A DNA stretch of 5,902 bases from Lachnoclostridium sp. UBA6558 (GTDB lineage: Bacteria > Bacillota > Clostridia > Lachnospirales > Lachnospiraceae): NCBI GenBank assembly GCA_002434335.1, contig DJJW01000004.1:5626-11527 (forward strand), in the 5' to 3' direction. This document shows, piece after piece, positions 1 through 5,445 of the stretch. Position 1 is the first letter of the stretch. Each line of letters opens with the position of its first letter. The notes beneath the pieces are model-generated. The model was not told where the DNA came from. It worked only from the letters and a program-made list of their open reading frames with translations, and did not search any database. Both the position numbers and the translations under genes were made by a program.

Positions 1-7
1 TCTCCTT
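1..7 (-). promoter_or_regulatory. Ribosome-binding site of a leftward gene starting just outside the window
   Basis: On the minus strand the last seven bases read AAGGAGA, a good Shine-Dalgarno match. It lies about 90 nt downstream of the strong leftward promoter at 102-130. No start codon follows inside the window, so the coding region must begin a few bases beyond the left edge. The gene itself cannot be identified. Confidence 0.6.
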
Positions 8-18
8 ATTGATAAATA

Positions 19-32
19 TGCAACCGATTACA
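19..32. promoter_or_regulatory. LacI/CcpA-type operator, copy 1 (distal)
   Basis: The sequence is TGCAACCGATTACA. It matches 13 of 14 positions of the catabolite-responsive element consensus TGWAANCGNTNWCA, with the central CG dyad typical of LacI/GalR-family operators. It is a 12/14 copy of the element at 81-94 and starts exactly 62 bp from it. It lies in the transcribed leader of the leftward gene, just upstream of that gene's ribosome-binding site. Which regulator binds (CcpA or a dedicated LacI-family repressor) cannot be decided from the site; the AACCGATT core shared by both copies suggests one dedicated protein. Confidence 0.6.
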
Positions 33-63
33 CATTATGATATAATTCGCCTTCATCATTTTG

Positions 64-80
64 TACAATACAACATTGTA
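64..80. repeat. Inverted repeat TACAAT-N5-ATTGTA between the two operators
   Basis: A 6-bp perfect inverted repeat (64-69 with 75-80) has the loop ACAAC. Its left half overlaps the 8-bp palindrome TTGTACAA at 61-68. It sits in the leader of the leftward transcript between the two LacI-like operators and abuts the proximal one. It could be a second protein-binding site or a weak RNA hairpin. It is AT-rich and may be chance. Confidence 0.3.
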
Positions 81-94
81 TGTAACCGATTTCA
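81..94. promoter_or_regulatory. LacI/CcpA-type operator, copy 2 (promoter-proximal)
   Basis: The sequence is TGTAACCGATTTCA, a full match to the cre consensus TGWAANCGNTNWCA with a central CG dyad. It begins 7 bp downstream of the leftward -10 box (102-107) and so covers the predicted transcription start near 95, the classic position for a repressor. Together with the copy at 19-32 (62 bp away, about six helical turns) it could support DNA looping. The operator call rests on sequence match and position; the bound protein is inferred. Confidence 0.7.
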
Positions 95-101
95 TATAAC
101 T

Positions 102-130
102 ATAATATAGCACCCTATCCTATTTGTCAA
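102..130 (-). promoter_or_regulatory. Strong leftward sigma-A-like promoter
   Basis: The minus strand shows a perfect -35 box TTGACA (130-125), a 17-bp spacer and the -10 box TATTAT (107-102, 5 of 6 consensus). Transcription would start near 95 and run left out of the window, giving a leader of about 95-100 nt before the gene whose ribosome-binding site is at 7-1. The operator at 81-94 overlaps the start, so the promoter is probably strong but repressed. It is divergent from the pyrB promoter. Confidence 0.75.
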
Positions 131-314
131 TTGGATATTTCAATTTTTTTATATATATTTAATGAAACACTTCGTATTTTCACCATACAATCATACAATT
201 TACTCATTACTTTTTTTGGTAACTTGTACATTTTTAATGAAAAGTCCGAAATAGAAACAAATATTGTTCTACCACCATTGCATTTTGGGATAATACAAGA
301 AAGAAATTTTAAAG
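131..314. other. AT-rich divergent spacer without a convincing gene
   Basis: This stretch separates the leftward promoter from the pyrB promoter. It is very AT-rich with A and T runs. An open frame at 131-337 (+) needs a TTG start, has no Shine-Dalgarno and runs through the pyrB promoter, so it is not accepted. No terminator or clear repeat was seen. The A/T tracts upstream of 315 could act as an UP element for the pyrB promoter, but that is only a possibility. Confidence 0.5.
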
Positions 315-343
315 TTGTAATCTATAAGACTATATAGTATAAT
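315..343 (+). promoter_or_regulatory. pyrBI promoter
   Basis: The -35 box is TTGTAA (315-320), followed by a 17-bp spacer and a perfect -10 box TATAAT (338-343). Transcription is expected to start near 350, leaving about 34 nt before the pyrB start codon at 384. That leader is too short for a PyrR-type anti-terminator plus terminator, and no hairpin is visible in it. Confidence 0.7.
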
Positions 344-373
344 TACCAGTTGAATGAAAATATAACAGTCTAT

Positions 374-378
374 GGAGG
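374..378 (+). promoter_or_regulatory. Ribosome-binding site that fixes the pyrB start
   Basis: GGAGG at 374-378 is 5 nt before the ATG at 384. An in-frame ATG at 372 overlaps this site and has no Shine-Dalgarno of its own, so 384 is the start and four codons (372-383) are untranslated. Confidence 0.85.
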
Positions 379-383
379 TAGTC

Positions 384-1298
384 ATGAAACATCTTATTAG
401 TCCCCTCGACTTATCTGTAACAGAATTAGAGGATATCCTGGAATTAGCCGACAATATTATCAATGCTCCAAAGAATTATTCCGATATCTGCCATGGTAAG
501 AAACTGGCGACTCTCTTCTATGAGCCAAGTACGAGAACAAGATTAAGTTTTGAAGCTGCAATGCTTAACTTAGGCGGCAATGTTTTAGGTTTTTCATCTG
601 CTGATTCTTCCTCAGCAGCAAAAGGTGAAAGCGTTGCCGATACCATCCGTGTTATCTCCAGTTATGCTGATATCTGTGCTATGCGCCATCCCAAAGAAGG
701 CGCTCCCTTAGTTGCTTCTACTTATTCTTCTATTCCAGTAATCAATGCCGGTGACGGCGGTCACAATCATCCCACCCAGACCTTAACAGATTTATTTACT
801 ATTTCCAAATTAAAAGGCAGGCTTAACAATTTAACTGTTGGTTTCTGCGGTGACTTAAAATTCGGAAGAACGGTACACTCTCTTATTAATGCTCTTGTAC
901 GATATGAAAATATCCATTTTGTTTTAATTTCCCCTGATGAACTGAAAATACCTGCCTATCTAAGAGAAGAAGTATTAGATACTTCTGAAAATTCTTATGA
1001 AGAGGTAAGGAATCTGGAAGCTGTCCTACCAAGCCTTGATCTTTTGTATATGACAAGGGTGCAGAAGGAACGCTTTTTTAATGAAGAGGATTATATTCGC
1101 TTAAAGGACTCTTTTATTCTGGATAGCAAGAAAATGACCCTGGCAAAGGAAGATATGCTGGTACTCCATCCGCTGCCAAGAGTTAATGAAATCGCAACGG
1201 AAGTGGATAACGATAAACGTGCAGTTTATTTCAAGCAGGCTGAATTCGGCGTATATGTCAGAATGGCTTTGATTATGAAATTATTGGAGGTGGCTTAA
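384..1298 (+). CDS. pyrB: Aspartate carbamoyltransferase, catalytic chain
   Basis: This enzyme makes N-carbamoyl-L-aspartate from carbamoyl phosphate and aspartate, the committed step of de novo pyrimidine synthesis, in the cytoplasm. The 304-residue product has the usual length of the family. Visible signatures are the carbamoyl-phosphate loop STRTR (residues 49-53, within FYEPSTRTRLSFE), S76/K80 of the loop donated to the neighbouring subunit, RHP at 101-103, HPTQ at 129-132, GRTVHSL at 161-167, TRVQKER at 224-230 and HPLPR at 262-266. All expected active-site residues are present. The start at 384 is set by GGAGG at 374-378; the in-frame ATG at 372 would lie on that site. The stop overlaps the pyrI start by one base (TAATG), so the two chains are translationally coupled, as expected for a c6r6-type holoenzyme. 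It is transcribed from the promoter at 315-343. Confidence 0.97.
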   Translation: MKHLISPLDLSVTELEDILELADNIINAPKNYSDICHGKKLATLFYEPSTRTRLSFEAAMLNLGGNVLGFSSADSSSAAKGESVADTIRVISSYADICAMRHPKEGAPLVASTYSSIPVINAGDGGHNHPTQTLTDLFTISKLKGRLNNLTVGFCGDLKFGRTVHSLINALVRYENIHFVLISPDELKIPAYLREEVLDTSENSYEEVRNLEAVLPSLDLLYMTRVQKERFFNEEDYIRLKDSFILDSKKMTLAKEDMLVLHPLPRVNEIATEVDNDKRAVYFKQAEFGVYVRMALIMKLLEVA

Positions 1299-1723
1299 TG
1301 CTTAATATCGGCGGTTTAAATGAAGGAATTGTAATTGACCATATTGAGGCTGGCGGAGCGATGAAGATATATTCCTATCTTAATCTTGAAAAGCTGGACT
1401 GCAGTGTAGCTATTATTAAAAATGCTAAAAGCAATAAAATGGGTAAAAAAGATATCATTAAAATAGATGGCAATCTGGATATGGACCTGGATATATTGGG
1501 AGTTCTGGACAGAAATATCACTGTAAATATTATTGAAAATGGTGAAATTAAGAGAAAGAGAAACCTGAACCTTCCAGATAAGGTAAGCAATATTATCAAA
1601 TGTAAGAATCCAAGATGCATAACCTCTATAGAGCAGGATCTTCCGCATATCTTTAAGCTTACAGATAAAGAAAAAGGTGTATATCGCTGCGTTTATTGCG
1701 AACAAGCTTTTAAGAGATCTTAA
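1298..1723 (+). CDS. pyrI: Aspartate carbamoyltransferase, regulatory chain
   Basis: This is the non-catalytic chain that binds nucleotide effectors (CTP/ATP in well-studied homologues) and joins catalytic trimers into the allosteric holoenzyme. The 141-residue protein has an N-terminal allosteric domain (roughly 1-95) and a C-terminal zinc domain with the four expected ligands C102, C107, C131 and C134 (spacing C-x4-C and C-x2-C). It is slightly shorter than the E. coli chain (about 153 residues), mainly at the N terminus. ATG 1298 overlaps the pyrB stop, with GGAGG at 1286-1290 inside pyrB, 7 nt upstream. No other pyr gene is visible, so pyrBI is a two-gene operon closed by the terminator at 1747-1795. 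Allosteric control by nucleotides is inferred from the family. Confidence 0.96.
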   Translation: MLNIGGLNEGIVIDHIEAGGAMKIYSYLNLEKLDCSVAIIKNAKSNKMGKKDIIKIDGNLDMDLDILGVLDRNITVNIIENGEIKRKRNLNLPDKVSNIIKCKNPRCITSIEQDLPHIFKLTDKEKGVYRCVYCEQAFKRS

Positions 1724-1746
1724 ACATAATAACAGTAAGTCTTCAG

Positions 1747-1795
1747 ACAAGAAAAACACTATGAGAAATTGAAATACTCATAGTGTTTTTCTTGT
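1747..1795. terminator. Bidirectional intrinsic terminator between convergent genes
   Basis: A perfect 19-bp inverted repeat (ACAAGAAAAACACTATGAG at 1747-1765 paired with 1777-1795) has an 11-nt loop. The outer part of each arm is A-rich on the 5' side and T-rich on the 3' side, so an RNA from either strand gives the core stem AACACTATGAG/CTCATAGTGTT followed by UUUCUU. It lies 23 nt after the pyrI stop and 67 nt after the stop of the convergent acetyltransferase gene, so it can end both transcripts. Confidence 0.9.
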
Positions 1796-1862
1796 TATAA
1801 TGAAGTAAATTCTAATGAAACATTTAGTGATAATTTCTTTTAGTGATATTTTTAGATATTTT

Positions 1863-2339
1863 TTATTTTTCGTAGATTGGGTCATGATTTATATCACTGC
1901 GCTTCTCCGTTTTCTTATAACCGCAAAAATTCCAAAATTGCCCCATTTCATCTGAGGTCAGATAAATATGCCGGACTCCTTTCTTATAAAGTTCCTTTTC
2001 CGCACGAGCAACTAATTTTGATCCCAGGCCTTTTCCTCTCATATCATTCTTAATATGGATTTCTCTTATAAATCCCCAATCTTTCCGTTCACACCAATCA
2101 CTTTCAGGCTTATCGATTTGATAGTAGATAAAACCTGCCAAATTGCTGTCAACTAAAAGCATGTCCAACCATGTAATCTTTGAAGTCACACTTTCTGCTA
2201 TTTTACTGCATATAAGTTTTATTTTCGTATCAGAAATTTCAAGCTTAAAATCCTCTCGAAAGTAAGCGGAGAACATTTCGTTAAATCTGTAGAAATCCTC
2301 ATAACCATAAGGGCGTATTTCAACATTTTCTTGTAGCAT
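1863..2339 (-). CDS. GNAT-family N-acetyltransferase (substrate unknown)
   Basis: The 158-residue protein has the GNAT fold signature. There is an N-terminal substrate-side segment (EIRPYGYEDFYRFNEMF near residues 7-23), a central strand (DMLLVDSNLAGFIYYQ, about 59-74), then motif A IREIHIKNDMRGKGLG with the acetyl-CoA pyrophosphate loop R101-x-x-G104-x-G106, and motif B FWNFCGYKKTEK (about 135-146). It should transfer acetyl from acetyl-CoA to an amine; the sequence does not reveal whether the acceptor is a protein, a metabolite or an antibiotic. ATG 2339 follows GGAGG (2350-2346) at 6 nt. It has its own promoter (2466-2495) and an unusual leader of about 120 nt with a possible pseudoknot and leader ORF, which suggests translational control. 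It is not close in sequence to the other GNAT at 2572-3120. Confidence 0.9.
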   Translation of the reverse strand: MLQENVEIRPYGYEDFYRFNEMFSAYFREDFKLEISDTKIKLICSKIAESVTSKITWLDMLLVDSNLAGFIYYQIDKPESDWCERKDWGFIREIHIKNDMRGKGLGSKLVARAEKELYKKGVRHIYLTSDEMGQFWNFCGYKKTEKRSDINHDPIYEK

Positions 2340-2362
2340 AAATTACCTCCCGTAATAACGAA

Positions 2363-2399
2363 GAGGGTTTTTTATAGGCGAACCCTCCATACACGCCTA
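2363..2399 (-). promoter_or_regulatory. Potential H-type pseudoknot in the acetyltransferase leader
   Basis: On the minus strand, stem 1 pairs TAGGCG (2399-2394) with CGCCTA (2380-2375). Stem 2 pairs GAGGGTT (2387-2381) with AACCCTC (2369-2363). The stems abut with no gap between 2381 and 2380, loop 1 is TGTATG (6 nt) and the last loop is TAAAA (5 nt), which is the geometry of a classical H-type pseudoknot. Both stems are perfectly paired. The element ends 13 nt before the GNAT ribosome-binding site (2350-2346). The 3' arm CCTC can alternatively pair with GAGG of that site. Function is inferred; no known riboswitch class was matched. Confidence 0.45.
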
Positions 2400-2422
2400 A
2401 GTAAAAATCTGTTCTTTCTCAT
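2372..2422 (-). CDS. Possible arginine-rich leader peptide of the acetyltransferase gene
   Basis: A 16-codon ORF (MRKNRFLLRRVWRVRL, six Arg and one Lys) starts at ATG 2422 and stops with TAA at 2374-2372. Upstream, AAAGGGTGAT (2437-2428) contains GGTGAT, which can pair with the 3' end of 16S rRNA, 5 nt before the ATG. The reading frame runs through stem 1 and the 5' arm of stem 2 of the possible pseudoknot and ends inside its last loop, 32 nt before the acetyltransferase ATG. Translation would therefore open that structure. The R-V-R near the end resembles the +x+ class of macrolide stalling motifs. A second ATG at 2429 gives a 10-codon ORF ending with TAG at 2399-2397, but its spacing to the Shine-Dalgarno is too short. 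Such a small ORF can occur by chance. Confidence 0.35.
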   Translation of the reverse strand: MRKNRFLLRRVWRVRL

Positions 2423-2465
2423 TAAACATCACCCTTTCTATGTAAGATTTATTATTTACAAAAAT

Positions 2466-2495
2466 ATTATAATATAATTCATAACAGTACATCAA
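2466..2495 (-). promoter_or_regulatory. Promoter of the downstream acetyltransferase gene
   Basis: The minus strand has TTGATG (2495-2490), an 18-bp spacer and a perfect TATAAT (2471-2466). Transcription would start near 2459, giving a leader of roughly 120 nt before ATG 2339. The surroundings are very AT-rich, so other -10 registers are possible. Confidence 0.55.
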
Positions 2496-2531
2496 AATAG
2501 CATTTATGTAAAGTCTATACCATAATTATAC

Positions 2532-2548
2532 AGTTCCCACTGAGAACT
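2532..2548 (-). terminator. Weak hairpin after the recQ-acetyltransferase pair
   Basis: Minus-strand AGTTCTC-AGT-GGGAACT forms a 7-bp stem (one G-U pair) with a 3-nt loop, 23 nt after the stop of the gene at 2572-3120. It is followed by GTATAATTATGG and not by a U-run, so termination is probably inefficient and some transcripts may read into the next gene. Confidence 0.25.
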
Positions 2549-2571
2549 TCTACCATTAATTTTTCAGGCAG

Positions 2572-3120
2572 CTAGATACATTTTTCAGGTGCAGTTTCGG
2601 TAAAGTCTATAAAATCTGTCTGGGTTAGCTCATAATCAACAGAAGTTTGTAATCTTCCCAACTGATCCTTCCAAGCATCCTTATTAACTCTCACCTTTGA
2701 AAAACCCAGTTTTTCATAGATATGCTGGGCTCTCGTATTATTAAGGTTCGTATCCAGCAAGATCTTGGTATACCCTATAAGAAACAGTTCTTTAATCAGC
2801 ATTGATAATACTATTCGTCCATATCCCTTTTCCTGTTGGGTTTCATCACATATTTTTATACCTATTTCTGCACCACCATCTTCTGTAGTACTATAACTCA
2901 TTTCACCAATTGCCCTGTTATCCGCTTCTATTATCAGGCGGTTAACTGTGCTATCTTCAGGAGCAGTAAGCTGCTTCTGTAATTTCTCTAATGAGATACC
3001 TATTCCATTAGGAAATCCCGCATGTGCCATTACCCTGCCGTCATTCCACCAATGACAGAGGATTTCTGCATCCTTTAAGACTGCATCTCTGATAATCAGA
3101 TTTCTGTTTTGTATAAACAT
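2572..3120 (-). CDS. RimJ/RimL-like GNAT-family N-acetyltransferase
   Basis: The 182-residue protein fits the Acetyltransf_3 (RimJ/RimL-like) group. It has an N-terminal NLIIRDAVLKDAEILCHWWND (7-27), a strand-rich middle (RLIIEADNRAIGEMSY, 61-76), motif A AEIGIKICDETQQEKGYG (84-101) with the acetyl-CoA loop Q96-x-x-G99-x-G101, and the motif B helix TNLNNTRAQHIYEKLGF (124-140), typical of this group. Family members acetylate N-terminal amines of ribosomal proteins or small amines such as polyamines or antibiotics; the substrate here is not evident. ATG 3120 is 4 nt after the recQ stop. Its ribosome-binding site AGGAGG (3136-3131) lies inside the 3' end of recQ, 10 nt from the ATG, so the gene is co-transcribed and probably coupled to recQ. 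The last 15 residues look like a non-conserved tail. Confidence 0.92.
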   Translation of the reverse strand: MFIQNRNLIIRDAVLKDAEILCHWWNDGRVMAHAGFPNGIGISLEKLQKQLTAPEDSTVNRLIIEADNRAIGEMSYSTTEDGGAEIGIKICDETQQEKGYGRIVLSMLIKELFLIGYTKILLDTNLNNTRAQHIYEKLGFSKVRVNKDAWKDQLGRLQTSVDYELTQTDFIDFTETAPEKCI

Positions 3121-3124
3121 CTAT

Positions 3125-5431
3125 TTATAGCCTCCTGATTTTTAGTTCATCCACTAATGCTAAAAGAAGTTTCTGCCCATCGGTATTGTATACAACAGCC
3201 TCATATTCATTACCCTTCTGACTTAAGCGGCTTTCCGTTATAATACCAGCTTTCCTTCCTTTTTCCGTAGGAAAGGTTTCATTTCTTCCTAAAAGATTAT
3301 TAAACCGTTCCTCCAGATACCCCTCTTCTTTTAGTAAAGTTGTCATGCTTACGGAAGTAAGCCTCTTCATTACAGTTTCATCCCGCATTTCATTTAGCTT
3401 ATCTGTAAACTGGCTGATAGAAAGATTTCCTTCCGGTATAAAGTTGCTTTTCATCTCATCCGTCAGATAGAACTCTTCTTTCGTTTTTCTGGTACGTACA
3501 GTACTCTTTGTTACGGTTTCTGGTTCTACCGGTTGTTCGTAAGCATAGGTTTCTTTTCTGCCGTTTGTATATTCAAGAATAGCCCGTATGAATTCTTCCC
3601 CGAATCTTTGGTATTTGTTCTCACCAACCCCAGTTACATTAAGCATTTCTTCTTTGTTAAAAGGTAATTTTACACACATATCTGTCAGCGTCTTATCTGA
3701 GAAAATAATATAAGGCGGCATGCCTTCTTCCCTTGCTATGGCTGTTCGTACCTGTCTTAAGTGATCAAATAAATCCAGTCCTTTTGAGTTTAAAACCTCT
3801 GAACGCTTCAGTCCTCTGGTTTTGCCGTATTTCTTATCGGAGCCTTCCTGATCACCGGAATTGGCTTTTGAGGTCTTTATAATAATAGATGCTTCTCCAT
3901 CCATAAGGTTTAAAGCTTTACGATTAAGCTTCACCACAGAGTACTTATCACTTGTTGCAAACAGATATTCATCTATTATCAGTTTATTGAACACTTGCTT
4001 TAGAAAGCTTTCCTGATGATGGGATTGTTTACCGTAATAGCTGGAATTGACCATGTTGTTAACCGTTAATTTGGCTGCACGGCTCCCAAGTAAGGTCGCT
4101 ATAATAACATTAACTCCGTATCTTTGCCCGCTCTCTTTAATACAGCCCGTAATATCCCTGCTAAGTTCCGTTACATCCGTTTCTTCATATTCTGTAAGAC
4201 AGTTTGAGCAGTTACCACAGGCGTTGTCTCCGTATTGACCAAAATAATTCAGAATATACTCTCGTAAGCAGTCTTTCGTGAAGCAATAGTAAGTCATTTT
4301 CTTAAGCCGGTCCATATCACGCTCTTTGATTAGCTCTTTTGCAAAAGAATCAATTTCTTCATTTGCATTACCCTTTTCGATTAGGAACTTATTGATTTCT
4401 ACATCCTTCCCGCTGTATAATAGCAGGCATTCAGAAGGTTCACCATCACGCCCTGCTCTCCCTGCCTCCTGATAATAGCTCTCCATATTCTTTGGCATAT
4501 TATAATGAATGACAAACCGAACATTGGACTTATCAATACCCATTCCAAAAGCATTGGTTGCAATCATTAAGGGTTTCCTGTCGTAGATAAAATCCTCCTG
4601 GTTCTGATTTCTTTCCCCATCCGGCAATCCGGCATGGTATTTAGCAGTCAGAATACCTTCTCTGTTAATCAGTTCCCACAATTCCTCTACGTTATTTCTG
4701 GTATTGCAGTAAATTATTCCGCACTGATTTCTGTGACTCTCCAGATATTCCATTACAACTGCTATTTTATCCTTCGGAGCTCTCACTTCATAGAATAGAT
4801 TCTCTCTGTCAAAACCCGTTACAACCACTTCCGGAGCCTGTAGCTTTAGGATGCAGCTGATATCCTCCATAACCTCTTTTGTTGCCGTAGCCGTAAAAGC
4901 ACAGAGAGTTGGTCGTTTGGGGAGTAATGCTATAAAATGAATTATCTTAAGATAACTTGGCCTGAAATCCTGTCCCCACTGTGAGATACAGTGAGCTTCA
5001 TCCACGGCAACCATGGCAATTTCAGTATTTAAAGCAAAGTCAAGAAATTCCTGTGTTTCCAGTCTCTCCGGTGCTACATAGACCATCTGATATTTACCTT
5101 CTCTGGCATTTTGGAGGGCAAGGCTTACCTGCCTGGCTGACAGGGAGCTATTGATATAAGCTGCATGAATACCTGCTTCATTCAATGCTGCTACCTGATC
5201 CTTCATAAGAGAGATTAAAGGTGAGATTACCAGTGACACACCCTGAAACAGGATACCCGGAACCTGATAACATATAGATTTACCAGCCCCGGTAGGCATT
5301 ACTCCAAGTACATCTTTCCCTTCAAGAAGACTGCCAACCAGCCTTTCCTGCCCATGTCTGAAACTATTGTATCCAAAATATTTTTTCAGTATTTCTCTAG
5401 CCTGTTCAAGTCTAACTGTTTCTTGCTTCAT
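3125..5431 (-). CDS. recQ: ATP-dependent DNA helicase RecQ with a C-terminal extension
   Basis: This is a 3'-to-5' superfamily 2 DNA helicase acting in recombination and fork repair. All motifs are visible in the 768 residues: motif 0 FGYNSFRHGQ (19-28), Walker A MPTGAGKS (45-52, K51), DEAH (144-147), the aromatic-rich loop CISQWGQDFRPSY (148-160), motif III FTATAT (179-184), motif V ATNAFGMGIDK (291-301) and motif VI QEAGRAGRDG (321-330). The zinc ligands are C388, C405, C408 and C411 with the usual x16, x2, x2 spacing. A winged-helix RQC region follows (about 412-515), then an HRDC-like domain (about 550-622). The roughly 145 residues after HRDC, a charged linker then a helical and strand region, are absent from E. 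coli RecQ (about 610 residues). ATG 5431 follows AGGAGG (5441-5436) by 4 nt, a slightly tight spacing. A GNAT gene follows 4 nt downstream. Confidence 0.97.
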   Translation of the reverse strand: MKQETVRLEQAREILKKYFGYNSFRHGQERLVGSLLEGKDVLGVMPTGAGKSICYQVPGILFQGVSLVISPLISLMKDQVAALNEAGIHAAYINSSLSARQVSLALQNAREGKYQMVYVAPERLETQEFLDFALNTEIAMVAVDEAHCISQWGQDFRPSYLKIIHFIALLPKRPTLCAFTATATKEVMEDISCILKLQAPEVVVTGFDRENLFYEVRAPKDKIAVVMEYLESHRNQCGIIYCNTRNNVEELWELINREGILTAKYHAGLPDGERNQNQEDFIYDRKPLMIATNAFGMGIDKSNVRFVIHYNMPKNMESYYQEAGRAGRDGEPSECLLLYSGKDVEINKFLIEKGNANEEIDSFAKELIKERDMDRLKKMTYYCFTKDCLREYILNYFGQYGDNACGNCSNCLTEYEETDVTELSRDITGCIKESGQRYGVNVIIATLLGSRAAKLTVNNMVNSSYYGKQSHHQESFLKQVFNKLIIDEYLFATSDKYSVVKLNRKALNLMDGEASIIIKTSKANSGDQEGSDKKYGKTRGLKRSEVLNSKGLDLFDHLRQVRTAIAREEGMPPYIIFSDKTLTDMCVKLPFNKEEMLNVTGVGENKYQRFGEEFIRAILEYTNGRKETYAYEQPVEPETVTKSTVRTRKTKEEFYLTDEMKSNFIPEGNLSISQFTDKLNEMRDETVMKRLTSVSMTTLLKEEGYLEERFNNLLGRNETFPTEKGRKAGIITESRLSQKGNEYEAVVYNTDGQKLLLALVDELKIRRL

Positions 5432-5445
5432 TTATCCTCCTGTAA

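Noticed and set aside
131..337. Open frame of 68 codons on the + strand before pyrB
   Set aside because: It needs a TTG start, has no Shine-Dalgarno, has the Phe/Ile/Asn-rich composition of translated AT-rich spacer, and runs over the pyrB promoter.
372..383. Earlier in-frame ATG for pyrB at 372
   Set aside because: It lies on the GGAGG that serves ATG 384 and has no ribosome-binding site of its own; starting at 384 gives the usual N terminus.
1316..1759. Long minus-strand open frames opposite pyrI (1316-1759 and 1375-1620)
   Set aside because: They mirror a clear pyrI gene, run across the terminator and have biased hydrophobic composition; they are antisense shadows.
1823..1848. Direct repeat TTTAGTGATA (1823-1832 and 1839-1848)
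   Set aside because: Ten bases in a very AT-rich spacer downstream of a gene, without symmetry or a promoter; most likely chance.
2363..2399. Fluoride (crcB) riboswitch
   Set aside because: GGCG, ATGGAG, TTCGCC and ATAA resemble the motif, but there is an insertion after GGCG, the internal hairpin between the ATAA and the pseudoknot arm is missing, and the downstream gene is not a fluoride exporter or related enzyme.
2363..2399. preQ1-I riboswitch
   Set aside because: The A-rich tail after a hairpin is similar, but the loop and tail bases that bind preQ1 do not match, stem 2 is too long, and the downstream gene has no link to queuosine.
4047..4238. Plus-strand open frame inside recQ
   Set aside because: It is antisense to the conserved RecQ RQC region, with no start signals.
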